Below are positions 48,592 to 57,272 of a DNA stretch of 64,000 nt, piece after piece. Under the pieces are notes generated by a model, which was given only the letters and a program-made list of their open reading frames with translations, was not told where the DNA came from and did not search any database. Source of the DNA: Streptomyces actuosus (GTDB lineage: Bacteria; Actinomycetota; Actinomycetes; Streptomycetales; Streptomycetaceae); contig NZ_JAFFZS010000016.1 of NCBI RefSeq assembly GCF_016921115.1, positions 1 to 64,000 on the forward strand, in the 5' to 3' direction. Numbering within the stretch: the first letter of the stretch is position 1; every line of letters begins with the position of its first letter. A program made the position numbers and the translations under genes.

Positions 48592-49419
48592 GTGTCCTCG
48601 CGCGCCGAGACCAAGCCCCACACCCCCGGCCTCGACCACCTGCTGCGCCGCACCCTCGAACAGACCCTCGTCCCGTCCCCCAACGTCGTGGAGCTGGCCC
48701 CCGGGAAGGGCGGGGGTTTCGTCAACCGTGTCGCCCCCTCCCAGGACGACGTCGCCGAGGTGTTCCACCTCAACACCCGGCTGTCCCGGCACCGGCCCGA
48801 CGACCGGCTCACCGCCGCCGAACGCGAGGGCGTGCGCCGCTGGTTCTTCACCACCTGCGGTCGGCACCGCCCGGAGGACTTCACCGCAGAGGCGAACCCC
48901 GTACGCCGTCCGCACTCCACCCTCCCGGCCCCGCTCGGCACCCTGTGCGGCCCCTTCGGCGAGGACGGCCCACTGACCGGCCTGCTGTACAGCTGCGACC
49001 TGATGGTCGTGGACGCGGACGCCCTGTGCCGCCAGCAGCCCGGCGAGAACGCGCTCTGGGTGGAACGCCGTCTCGACGAGGGCCCCGCCGCGCTCGCCCC
49101 GACGATGGCCGACGCCGGGGCCGCCGACGCCCTGCGCTCCGCGCAGGCCGCCCTCGTCCTCACCGGAGTGCCGTGGCGCAGCATGCTCGAAGCGGGCCCG
49201 CGCGGCTACCGGCACATGCTCATGGACGCGGGCGTCCTCCTCGACGTCGTCTGCGGTCTGGCCGGCCGGGCGGGCTACGAGGCCTTCCCCGTGCGGGAGT
49301 TCTACGACGACGAACTCGACACGCTGCTGCACTGCGACGGCCTGGAGCGGTCCGCGCTGGCGGTGGTCGCCCTGCGCGCCCCGGCGCGCACCACCGACGA
49401 GGAGGGGAGTACGGCATGA
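48592..49419 (+). CDS. divergent SagB-like (nitroreductase-fold) protein
   Basis: The 275-aa product starts at GTG 48592 after TAGGAGA. The C-terminal 80 residues (VPWRSMLEAGPRGYRHMLMDAGVLLDVVCGLAGRAGYEAFPV...DDELDTLLHCDGLERSALAVVAL) align by eye with the end of SagB dehydrogenases. The N-terminal FMN-binding R-x-S-x-R-x-Y/F segment is not present. It is therefore probably a non-catalytic or structural partner of the second SagB encoded next. The stop overlaps that gene (ATGA). Confidence 0.7.
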   Translation: MSSRAETKPHTPGLDHLLRRTLEQTLVPSPNVVELAPGKGGGFVNRVAPSQDDVAEVFHLNTRLSRHRPDDRLTAAEREGVRRWFFTTCGRHRPEDFTAEANPVRRPHSTLPAPLGTLCGPFGEDGPLTGLLYSCDLMVVDADALCRQQPGENALWVERRLDEGPAALAPTMADAGAADALRSAQAALVLTGVPWRSMLEAGPRGYRHMLMDAGVLLDVVCGLAGRAGYEAFPVREFYDDELDTLLHCDGLERSALAVVALRAPARTTDEEGSTA

Positions 49420-50387
49420 CGACGTTCACGGACGCGACCGTTGCGGGGGACGCCCCCGACGCCTCCGACCCGGTCGCCGACGACGGCCCGACGGCCGCCG
49501 CCCGCGCCGCGCAGGCACCGGACGCCCGGGACGCCACCGACGCGCAGTTGGCCCGGGCGCTCGGGGTGCGCGTGTGCGACCTGCCCGCGGTGCGCAGCCT
49601 CACCGCAGGGGCCGCGACCGCCCCCGACGCACCGCCGCTGCGTCTGCGCGACCTGCTGCACCGGCGGCTGCGCTCCTCGGTGTGCGACGACATGATCGAC
49701 CCGCGGGCACTGATGGCCGCCCGCCCCCGTCCGGCCGAGCGCGCGGCGGCCGGGTGGCCCGCGGTCCCCCTGCCCGTGCGGCGGCCCCGTGCGGACATGA
49801 CCCTGGCGGACGCGATCGAGCAGCGGTGCTCGTCCACCACGTACGCCGCCCGGCCGCTCCCGCTGGGCGACCTCGCCGCGCTGCTGGAGGATGCGGCCGG
49901 CATCCGCGGCCACCGCCCCGGCTACAACGTGCGCGACTTCCCCGTGCGCCGGGCCCCCTCGGCGGGCGGGCTGGCCCCGGTCGACGTCCACGTCGTCGCC
50001 AACGACGTGTCGGGCCTGGACCAGGGCCTGTACTACTACCGGCCGTCCGGGCCGGAACTGACGGTCGTCGACTCCGGCAACATGCGCGGCAAGATCGCCG
50101 AGGCCGGCATCGCCGCCGACTGGCTGTTCCACGCACCGGCCGTGCTGTGCCTCGCCGTCGACATGGACCGGGTGGAGTGGAAGTACGGCGTCCGCTCCTA
50201 CCGGTACGTCCACGTGGACCTGGGCGTGCTGACCCAGAACCTGTACCTGGTGGCCACCGGACTGGGACTGGCCTGCTGCGCGGTGGCCGCGTTCGACGAC
50301 GACACCGCCAACGACCTGTTGCGGCTGGACGGGCGCAACTCCTTCGTGTCGCTGCTGTTCGCGTGCGGCCTGCCGGGCGGGCGGTGA
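49416..50387 (+). CDS. SagB-family FMN-dependent azoline dehydrogenase
   Basis: The 323-aa product has an Ala/Asp-rich N-terminal 40 residues, then a partner-like segment, then the SagB core. Q136-RCSSTTY is the FMN phosphate loop, followed by RRAPSAGGLAPVDVHVVA, LDQGLYYYRP and YRYVHVDLGVLTQNLYLVATGLGLACCAVAAFDDDTANDLL. SagB enzymes oxidise thiazolines/oxazolines to thiazoles/oxazoles with FMN. ATG 49416 overlaps the preceding stop. Confidence 0.9.
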   Translation: MTTFTDATVAGDAPDASDPVADDGPTAAARAAQAPDARDATDAQLARALGVRVCDLPAVRSLTAGAATAPDAPPLRLRDLLHRRLRSSVCDDMIDPRALMAARPRPAERAAAGWPAVPLPVRRPRADMTLADAIEQRCSSTTYAARPLPLGDLAALLEDAAGIRGHRPGYNVRDFPVRRAPSAGGLAPVDVHVVANDVSGLDQGLYYYRPSGPELTVVDSGNMRGKIAEAGIAADWLFHAPAVLCLAVDMDRVEWKYGVRSYRYVHVDLGVLTQNLYLVATGLGLACCAVAAFDDDTANDLLRLDGRNSFVSLLFACGLPGGR

Positions 50388-50391
50388 CCGG

Positions 50392-51522
50392 ATGGACCGG
50401 CTGCTGCTGGTCGTGGCGGTGGCCCCGGTGTTCGCCCTGCTGCTCGGCACGGTGATCGCCGTCGCGCTGCGGTTCCGTGTGGGCGCCGGACGGAGCTCCG
50501 TCGAGCGTCTGGCCCCGGTTCTCTACGCGGCCACGGTGACCTCCGCCGCGCTGCTGGCCGCGGCCCTCACCGGCTTCGACCCGCTACGCCTCGGCCTGAC
50601 CGGCCGGTCGTCCCCGGCCGGCTGGCCGGTGGCCGCTGCCACGGCGGCCGGTGCGCTGGCCGGCGCGGCCGGGTACCTCGCCGAACTGTTCCTGGCCCAC
50701 CGCGCGGTGACCCGCCCGGCCCGAGCGCCGCGCGGAGGACGCGGCGCGCCGACGGGCACCGGCCCCGTCCGGGGAGCCGGCGTCGACACCCTGGCCGCAC
50801 GCGACGGGAACGGCCCCGCACCCGCGGAGCACGGGCGGACCCCCGCGCGGGAGGGCGACGTCCAGCCTGCGGGCCGGGGATCCCCCGTGCCGGAGGGTGA
50901 CACCCCCGCTGGCGGCCGGGCATCCCCCGCACCGGACGGCAACGACAGCGCAGCGTATGGCAACGGCAGCGCGCCGTACGGGAGTTGTCCCGCACGGGAC
51001 GGAATCGGCCCGGTGTGGCACGTGGACCCCCCACTACAGGGTGCTCCCGTGTGGCACGCGGAGCCCCCCGAACACCCCCCGTCGCCCCGCCCGTCCTCCC
51101 GTGCCGTCTCCGCCGGGGAGCGGTCGGTCGGAGCCTGGACCGCCCGGCCCGCTGGGCTGCTCGCCCTCGGGCTGCTCACCGCGCTCGCGGAGGAAGTGCT
51201 GTTCCGCGGCTATCTGCTGGCCGGGCTGCGCCACTCGCTGGCGCTGTGGGCCGCCCTGATCGTGCAGGCGGCGGTGTTCGCGGTGCACCACGCATCCTTC
51301 GGGCTGCGCGCGGTGCCTGCCAAGGCCGCGCACGGCCTGGTGTGGGGAGCGCTGACCGCCGCGGCCGGGACGCTGCTCCCGGCGGTGGCCGCCCATGTCG
51401 TGTTCCAGGTCCTCGTGTGCCGGCGCCTGACCCGCACGCAGGTCCGCCCGCAGGAAGGAGGTGCCGCCGATGACCGTGCACACGGCCCCGTTGCTGTGCG
51501 ACGGCCGCCAGTGGCGCGCTGA
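50392..51522 (+). CDS. CPBP/CAAX-type intramembrane protease (SagE-like)
   Basis: The 376-aa product has N-terminal transmembrane helices (about 1-25, 40-60 and 75-100) and a roughly 130-residue Pro/Gly/Ser-rich linker of imperfect repeats (about 105-240). A C-terminal CPBP domain follows: EE267-268-VLFR272, FAVHH299-300, and AAH335VVF. TOMM clusters often carry such a protease for leader cleavage, export or self-protection. The unusual length comes from the disordered middle. The start is 5 bases after the SagB stop. Confidence 0.85.
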   Translation: MDRLLLVVAVAPVFALLLGTVIAVALRFRVGAGRSSVERLAPVLYAATVTSAALLAAALTGFDPLRLGLTGRSSPAGWPVAAATAAGALAGAAGYLAELFLAHRAVTRPARAPRGGRGAPTGTGPVRGAGVDTLAARDGNGPAPAEHGRTPAREGDVQPAGRGSPVPEGDTPAGGRASPAPDGNDSAAYGNGSAPYGSCPARDGIGPVWHVDPPLQGAPVWHAEPPEHPPSPRPSSRAVSAGERSVGAWTARPAGLLALGLLTALAEEVLFRGYLLAGLRHSLALWAALIVQAAVFAVHHASFGLRAVPAKAAHGLVWGALTAAAGTLLPAVAAHVVFQVLVCRRLTRTQVRPQEGGAADDRAHGPVAVRRPPVAR

Positions 51523-52789
51523 CGGCTGGGTCCGCGTCACCGGCGGGCGCGTCACCGCCTGGGCCACCGGTTCGCCCCCGCCGGTCGGCGAACCGGTGGA
51601 GCGCCACGGCGCGCTGCTGCCCGGACTGGTGGACGGCTCCGCGAGGATCACCGGCTACTTCAACCGGATGGTCGAGGGCGACGCCCTGGCCCCGCACCGG
51701 GCCTGCCTCGCGCTGTGCGCGGAGGCGGGCGTCACCGTCGTCCTCGGCGCGGCCGGGCACGCCGAGCCCTGCCTCGCTCTGGCCGAGACTCCCGCCCCCG
51801 GCGATCCGCGCCTGCTGTGGACCGGCCCCGTGCTCGACGGCCCGCCGGCCGCGACGACCGCGACCCGGCTGGTCCACGACGTCGCCTCGGCCCACCGGGC
51901 GGTCGCCCGCGTGGCGGGCGACGGCGCCCGCGTCGTGCGCACGGGACCGTCCCTGGCACCGGGGCCGCTCGCCCAGGTCGTGGCGGCGGCCCGCGAGCAC
52001 GGGCTGCGGGTGCTGCACCAGCCGGGGCGCACCGGTGCCGGCGAGGCGTCCGCCGCGGGCGTCCGCCTCGTCCAGGACCTGCCCCGCTGCCTGCTGCCTC
52101 CGGCGGTGGCCCCCCGCGGCGCCGCCGGAGCCGTCCGGGCGTTCGCCGACGCCTCCGTGCGGCGCCGGGCCGCCGAGACGCTGCGGACCCTGGCCGGTGA
52201 GGGCACTGCCCTGGTGCCGCTGCTGCACTCCTGGCGCCGGTCGGCCCTGCTGGACGAGGCGGTCGCGGAACCGCTGCTGGACCGCTTGGTGCCGATGGCG
52301 CCGTTCCACCAGTACCTGCTCGACATGCGCGGACCCGCCCTGGTCTTCGGCCGCAGGTACGCCCGTGAGCACTTCGGCTACGAGCACCTCAAGGGCCCGG
52401 CGCGCCGGGAGTTCGACGACGGCTGGGCCTTCCTGCTCGACGCGCTGGCCACCGCGCACGACAGCGGGGTGGCGCTGGCGGCCGGCAGCGACGCGCTCGG
52501 CCTGTCGCTGGTGCCGGGCTACGCCCTGTACGACGAACTGGCCTGGTGGGAGCAGGCGGGACTGTCCCGGCGCACGGTCCTGGCCGCGGCGACCGGCGGC
52601 ACCCTGGAGGCGCTGACCGGCGCCGGCTCCCCCTGGGCGAGCGGTCTATTGGCCCTTCCGGACGCCCCGGACGCGCTCCCCGACCCGGCCGCCCTGCCCG
52701 GTGTCCTCCGGGTCCTGGCTCGCGCGCCCGTGCCACCGCCCCCCACCCGGAGCACCACCCCCGCAGGCCCCCAGGAGGCTCGTTCATGA
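51470..52789 (+). CDS. amidohydrolase-superfamily-like protein with missing metal site
   Basis: The 439-aa product starts at ATG 51470 with AAGGAGG 8 bases upstream. The architecture is that of imidazolonepropionase/adenosine-deaminase-like amidohydrolases (GALLPGLVDGSARITGYFNRM, then LRVLHQPG, then VALAAGSDALG). The metal-binding HxH after PGLVD is replaced by SAR, and the HAxG-type His is shifted. It may be non-catalytic or use altered metal binding. It overlaps the CPBP gene by 53 bp and the ABC ATPase start by 4 bases. Confidence 0.75.
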   Translation: MTVHTAPLLCDGRQWRADGWVRVTGGRVTAWATGSPPPVGEPVERHGALLPGLVDGSARITGYFNRMVEGDALAPHRACLALCAEAGVTVVLGAAGHAEPCLALAETPAPGDPRLLWTGPVLDGPPAATTATRLVHDVASAHRAVARVAGDGARVVRTGPSLAPGPLAQVVAAAREHGLRVLHQPGRTGAGEASAAGVRLVQDLPRCLLPPAVAPRGAAGAVRAFADASVRRRAAETLRTLAGEGTALVPLLHSWRRSALLDEAVAEPLLDRLVPMAPFHQYLLDMRGPALVFGRRYAREHFGYEHLKGPARREFDDGWAFLLDALATAHDSGVALAAGSDALGLSLVPGYALYDELAWWEQAGLSRRTVLAAATGGTLEALTGAGSPWASGLLALPDAPDALPDPAALPGVLRVLARAPVPPPPTRSTTPAGPQEARS

Positions 52790-53823
52790 CCGTGACCAGG
52801 AAGGGGAGTCACCCGGCGCGCACGGGCGCACCCGTCGTGCTGGAGGCCGCCGCCCTGCGGAAGAACTACGGTGACAGGGCCGTGCTCACCGGGGTGTCGG
52901 TGCGCGTGCACGAGGGCGAGATCGTCGGGCTCGTGGGGCCCAACGGCGCCGGGAAGACGACCTTCCTGGAGTGCGTCGAGGGCATCCGGCGGCCGGACGG
53001 GGGCACGGTGTCCGTCGCGGGACTGAGCCGGTCCGACGGGCCCGCCGCCTACCATCTGGCCTTCGGCGCCCAGCTCCAGGAGTCGAGCCTGGCCGAGCGG
53101 CTCCGTGTCGCCGAGGCGATGGAGTTGTTCGCGGGCTTCTACGACGACCCGTGGGACCCCGAGGACCTCCTGGAGCGCATCGGGCTGACCGAGCACCGGC
53201 GGGTGTTCTACCGGCGGCTGTCCGGCGGCCAGAAGCGCCGCCTCACCCTCGCCCTCGCGCTCCTCGGCAGGCCGCCCGTGCTGCTCCTGGACGAGCCGAC
53301 GACCGGCCTCGACCCGCACGCCCGGCTGGAGTTGTGGGGCGTCCTGGAGCAGCTCACCGGGACCCGCACCGCCGTTCTGCTCGCCACCCACGACCTGCAC
53401 GAGGCGCAGAGCCGCTGCCACCGCGTGTACGTGCTCGACGGCGGCCGGATCGCCGCCGAGGGCCCGGTCACCGAGCTGCTCGACGCGGCCGGCCTCACCA
53501 CCCGGCTGCGCCTCCCGGACCGCCCCTGGACCCAGGGTCTGCTGAGCGGCGTCCCCGGCTGGACCACGTCCCGGGTGGTGGCCGGCACGCACTACGCCTA
53601 TGGCGAGGACGGTTTCGCCGAGAAGGCGCTGGCGGCCCTGCGGGCCGGCGCCGGGGCCGTCCACGGCGATCCGGTGGACCTCCGGCATGTGCTGGCCGCC
53701 GCCTCGACGGGCCCCACGGACCTCGAGGACCTCTACCTGACAAGGACGGGAACGCCCTATGAACCGCCCCACGCGCCCCACCGGCGCCGCGAGTCCGCCG
53801 AACCGCCCGCCGCGGGTGACTGA
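52786..53823 (+). CDS. ABC transporter ATPase of the azole-peptide cluster
   Basis: The 345-aa protein has Walker A GPNGAGKTT (residues 51-59), Q-loop LAFGAQLQES, signature LSGGQKRRLTLALALL, Walker B LLLDEPTTGLD and H-loop ATHDLHE. A C-terminal accessory domain of about 90 residues follows, as in drug/peptide exporters. It pairs with the ABC-2 permease and probably exports or provides immunity to the mature peptide. It starts at the ATGA overlap with the amidohydrolase-like gene. Confidence 0.92.
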   Translation: MTVTRKGSHPARTGAPVVLEAAALRKNYGDRAVLTGVSVRVHEGEIVGLVGPNGAGKTTFLECVEGIRRPDGGTVSVAGLSRSDGPAAYHLAFGAQLQESSLAERLRVAEAMELFAGFYDDPWDPEDLLERIGLTEHRRVFYRRLSGGQKRRLTLALALLGRPPVLLLDEPTTGLDPHARLELWGVLEQLTGTRTAVLLATHDLHEAQSRCHRVYVLDGGRIAAEGPVTELLDAAGLTTRLRLPDRPWTQGLLSGVPGWTTSRVVAGTHYAYGEDGFAEKALAALRAGAGAVHGDPVDLRHVLAAASTGPTDLEDLYLTRTGTPYEPPHAPHRRRESAEPPAAGD

Positions 53824-54601
53824 GCCCCCGGCCCCCGTCGCCCCGCGCGGCCGCCGCGGCCCGCGCGGCCTCGGCCGGCTGTGCCGCGTCGAACTGCTGC
53901 TGTTCCTGCGGGAACCGGCCGCCGTGTTCTTCACCCTGGTCTTTCCCATGGCCATGCTGCTGTTCCTGGGCGTGGCGTACGGCACGGAGTCCGACGGGGG
54001 CGTGCGCTACATCGACGAATACGTGGCGCAGATCGTCGTCACCATCGCCATCAACCTCGGCGTCCTCGGCGTCGCCGTCAACATCGCGGAGTGCCGGACC
54101 AGCGGGGTGCTCCGCCGCTACCGGTTGGCGCCGGTGCCGATGTGGTGGTTCTGGTTCTCGCAGGTGGCCGTCGGGCTGCTGATGTTCGCCCTGGCGATCG
54201 GCGCCCTGCTGGCCGTGGTGGCGGTGGCGTACGGGGTGGTGCTTGCCTCGCCCGCGCAGTTCGGGCTGGCGGTCGTGACCGGTCTCGCCTTCACGTTCGC
54301 CGCCGGGGTGCTGCTGGGCAGCCTCGACCTGCCGGCCCGCAGCGTCCAGATCACCGGGACGGGCCTGTTCTTCGTGCTGTTCCTGGGCTCGGGCGCGGCG
54401 GTCCCGCGCGACTCGTTCCCCGGCTGGCTGGAGAAGCTGACCGCGGTCAACCCGATGACGCCGGTCGTCGACGCGGCCGTGGACGCCTACCTCGGCCGCT
54501 CCATGGTCGCCGAACTGCCCTGGCTGGCCCTGGTCCTGGCCGGTGCCGGGGTCCTCGTCCTGATCGCCCGCTCCAAGTCCACCTGGGAGGGAAACCGATG
54601 A
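53759..54601 (+). CDS. ABC-2-type permease of the azole-peptide cluster
   Basis: The 280-aa protein has six predicted helices in ABC-2 arrangement (LLLFLREPAAVFFTLVFPMAMLLFLGVAYG; FVLFLGSGAAVPRDSFPGWLEKLTAVNPMTPVVDA). ATG 53759 overlaps the ATPase gene by 65 bp. GTG 53816, which overlaps only the ATPase stop, is an alternative start. It ends in an ATGA overlap with ycaO. Confidence 0.88.
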   Translation: MNRPTRPTGAASPPNRPPRVTEPPAPVAPRGRRGPRGLGRLCRVELLLFLREPAAVFFTLVFPMAMLLFLGVAYGTESDGGVRYIDEYVAQIVVTIAINLGVLGVAVNIAECRTSGVLRRYRLAPVPMWWFWFSQVAVGLLMFALAIGALLAVVAVAYGVVLASPAQFGLAVVTGLAFTFAAGVLLGSLDLPARSVQITGTGLFFVLFLGSGAAVPRDSFPGWLEKLTAVNPMTPVVDAAVDAYLGRSMVAELPWLALVLAGAGVLVLIARSKSTWEGNR

Positions 54602-56055
54602 GCATGCTGTCCAGCGAGTGGCTCAACCACCGGGACCGGCTGCTGAAGCCCGTGCTGAACGACACGGAGTTCGGCGCCATCAGGGAGGTGCTCGACTACT
54701 ACCATCCGCACGGTCCGCTGCGGACGTTCACCACGTACTTCCGTTCCGGCCTCGGCAAGCCCATGTACGTGGCGCACGGCCAGTACTTCGACCTCGACCA
54801 CGCGATGGGCCGCCTGCTCGGACTGCCCGGCCTGAGCACCGGATTCGGCGGCCAGGTGTACGGCGGAGGCAAGGGCCACGACCTGTTCGGCACGACCGCG
54901 TCGTCGGTGGGCGAGGCGGTGGAGCGGGTGCTGGGCTCCCTGGCCTACCTCACCCACATGGACCGGATCCTGCACGGCTCGTACCGGACGCTCGCCGGGA
55001 AGGGCGTGCCCTGCCTGCATCCGGAGGAGTTCCCGGTGTTCGCGCCCGAGCAGCTGGCGCGGGACCCGCTGTACGAGCCGTGGACGGAGGACTCGGAGCT
55101 CGGCTGGATCGCCGGGCGCCGGTTGCGGTCGGGCGAGGAGGTCTACGTTCCGGCGCAGTTGGTGATGCTCTTCTATCTGCACGGCCCCGACGAGCCGTTG
55201 ATCGGCCTGGCCCCCAGCGGCGGCCTGGCCAGCCACATCAGCCGCCGCGAGGCACTGTGGCACGGGGTGCTGGAGCTGTTCGAACGCGACGCGGTGAACC
55301 TGCGCTGGTACGGGGGCGTGCCACTGGACCGGATCGTCGTGGACCGGCCGGTGCGCAACCGTGTCCTGCGGCGGCTGCTCGACACCGTCGGCGAGCAGCC
55401 CGGCGAGATCACCTTCCACCTCCACAACCTCGACCTGCACGAGTATCCGGTGATCACCGCGGTCGAGCGGGACGGATGGCTGCGCCGCTACAGCTACTTC
55501 GCGGGCGGAGGCGTCTCCGACGACGCCGAGGAGGCGATGCTGTCGGCGCTGACGGAGTACGCCCAGGCGGAACGGAGCCTGCGGATCTCGCTGGCGACGC
55601 CGGACTGGGAGTTCACCGAGGCGTTCGGCCGCCAGTTCGCCATCGACAAGGACGCCGAGGCCGCCGACTTCTCCAACTACATCCAGGTGATCCCGTACTA
55701 CGGTTTCGAGGAGAACCGGGGTCGGGTGTCCTGGTTCTACGACGGGGGAGCGGAGACGCCCCTGTCGGAGCTTCCCCGCCGCCCGGCCGGCGTCGGTCCG
55801 CACGCGCGCTGGGACCGGCTGACGGGGCTGCTGTCGGAGCGCGGATGGGACCCCGTCACCTTCGACTTCTCACTGCCGCAGTTCCGGCACACCAGCCTGA
55901 TGAAGGTGGTCATGCCGGAACTGAGCCCGCCCTACCCGCCGCAGGCGCCCGGCCTGGGAAATCCGCGCTACGGGAGCGTCCCCCACACCTCGGGGCGGCG
56001 CGAGCGGCCCCTGGCCTACGGCGACCTGAACGTGCAGCCGCTGCCCTACCCGTGA
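54598..56055 (+). CDS. YcaO-domain cyclodehydratase
   Basis: The 485-aa protein is the ATP-dependent enzyme that converts Cys/Ser/Thr of the core to thiazoline/(methyl)oxazoline. Nucleotide and Mg2+-binding motifs of YcaO are visible: S103-x2-E106-x2-E109-R110 (TTASSVGEAVERVLG) and E218...E226-x2-E229-R230 (ISRREALWHGVLELFER). The C-terminus is PLPYP, the PxPxP motif needed by TOMM YcaO proteins. The E1-like partner is a separate gene earlier in the operon. The stop codon region overlaps the convergent LuxR gene by 10 bp. Confidence 0.93.
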   Translation: MSMLSSEWLNHRDRLLKPVLNDTEFGAIREVLDYYHPHGPLRTFTTYFRSGLGKPMYVAHGQYFDLDHAMGRLLGLPGLSTGFGGQVYGGGKGHDLFGTTASSVGEAVERVLGSLAYLTHMDRILHGSYRTLAGKGVPCLHPEEFPVFAPEQLARDPLYEPWTEDSELGWIAGRRLRSGEEVYVPAQLVMLFYLHGPDEPLIGLAPSGGLASHISRREALWHGVLELFERDAVNLRWYGGVPLDRIVVDRPVRNRVLRRLLDTVGEQPGEITFHLHNLDLHEYPVITAVERDGWLRRYSYFAGGGVSDDAEEAMLSALTEYAQAERSLRISLATPDWEFTEAFGRQFAIDKDAEAADFSNYIQVIPYYGFEENRGRVSWFYDGGAETPLSELPRRPAGVGPHARWDRLTGLLSERGWDPVTFDFSLPQFRHTSLMKVVMPELSPPYPPQAPGLGNPRYGSVPHTSGRRERPLAYGDLNVQPLPYP

Positions 56056-56783
56056 CCGAGGGGCGTCTCGGGCGCCGCCGCGGTGGTCTCCCGGGCGGCG
56101 CGGCCGATCAGCACGCCCAGCTGGAGACGCGAGGTGGCGCCGAACCGGGCGGAGACGGCGGCGACATGGCGCCGTACGGTGCGCGGGGTCACGCCGACCC
56201 GGCGGGCGACGGTCTCGTCGGTGAGCCCCTGGGCGAGTGCGGCCATCACGGCGGCCTCGGTCGCCGACTCGGCCGGGACGGCGAACGGGGCGTAGGGGTG
56301 GGCGCGCGGCCACCAGTCGTCCATGAAGCGGGCCGCGAACCCGGCGGCGGCGTCGGAACGGGGGTCCGACAGCAGATAGCCGGAGTCGTCCGTCACCCCC
56401 ACCGCGAGGGCCAGCGCCTCCCGGTCGGCGACCAGGGCCCGTACGGCGAACAGTCCCGCGGTCCTGATCTCCGTGCCCCGTCCGGCCGTTGCGGCGGCGG
56501 CGTCGGCCGACCGGGGGTCGGCGATCAGCCGGTGGCGCACCCCCGAGGGCGGCGCGGGGGGCGGCGCGGGGGGCGGCGTGCTGCGGCCGGAGGCCACCGG
56601 CCGCACTTCGAGGACTTCGAGGCGGGCCCCGCGGGTGAGGGCGGTGAAGGCGTCCTCGATGCAGTGGGCGGGGACGAGGGACGGTACGTCGCGGCCGGCG
56701 GACACGGGGGTGTCGCCGAGGGCCTGCGCCAGTCCCGACAGCCGGTCCACGGTCGACCGGATCTGCTCGAACAACGCGTTCAT
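56046..56783 (-). CDS. LuxR-family regulator linked to the azole-peptide cluster
   Basis: The 245-aa product from ATG 56783 (MNALFEQIRSTVDRL) is preceded by AAGGGGG; an upstream ATG at 56864 would give 272 aa. The N-terminal part has Ala/Pro-rich spacing and no recognised receiver. The C-terminal LuxR HTH is VMAALAQGLTDETVARRVGVTPRTVRRHVAAVSARFGATSR. This type of single-domain-sensor LuxR regulator accompanies several RiPP clusters. It ends convergently on ycaO. Confidence 0.82.
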   Translation of the reverse strand: MNALFEQIRSTVDRLSGLAQALGDTPVSAGRDVPSLVPAHCIEDAFTALTRGARLEVLEVRPVASGRSTPPPAPPPAPPSGVRHRLIADPRSADAAAATAGRGTEIRTAGLFAVRALVADREALALAVGVTDDSGYLLSDPRSDAAAGFAARFMDDWWPRAHPYAPFAVPAESATEAAVMAALAQGLTDETVARRVGVTPRTVRRHVAAVSARFGATSRLQLGVLIGRAARETTAAAPETPLGHG

Positions 56784-57272
56784 GGAGTGGTTCCCCCTTG
56801 TGCGGCACGTCCGGCGCGACGCTGGGGCACCTCGGTCACAGGGCCCCGACGCCGGATCGAGCACGAGTGATCACGGGCGGGCATCGCTCATATCACGGGT
56901 CGTAGGAGTATGTGCGGGTTTTGCCTCATGTGTGGGTCATGTGAATATTCGCGAGAGGTGGGGTGCCAGTCAAGAAGGAGGCGGGTGCCTCCGGCACCCC
57001 CTGTTCGGGCGGGTTGACAGTGCGGCGGCCGGCTGCCGACGGGGCGTGGACCCGGAGCCGGGGGCGCCCGCGGACCGGTCGGCTCGGGCCGGAACGGCGG
57101 GTCCCTCGGGGCGCACGCGGGGTGCGTCGTCCGGCGGGCGGTCCGGGATGGCCCGATCGGTAGGACCGAAATAGCATGATTTCCGGACGTCGTGGTCTCT
57201 CTGCGCGGGACTCCCAGGTCGGGCTCCGAAAACGGTCACCAGCGGAAGACCCCTACCGGAGGAGAAGCAGTC
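56784..57272. other. right boundary of the azole-peptide cluster, intergenic
   Basis: The 489-bp region separates divergent luxR-type and usp genes. From 56880 to 56960 it is noticeably AT-richer than its surroundings and probably holds the promoter of the LuxR gene. From 57000 on, the usp promoter is expected, with AAATAG and ATGATTTCC elements. No gene was recognised. Confidence 0.5.

Noticed and set aside
51470..52789. Annotating the amidohydrolase-like gene as an active imidazolonepropionase
   Set aside because: The HxH metal motif is missing and the neighbourhood is peptide biosynthesis, not histidine breakdown.
57150..57260. A possible DevR/OsdR-type box (GGGACTCCCAGGTCGGG) upstream of usp
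   Set aside because: The two half-sites are not convincingly palindromic and the match is too weak to call without a genome-wide motif.
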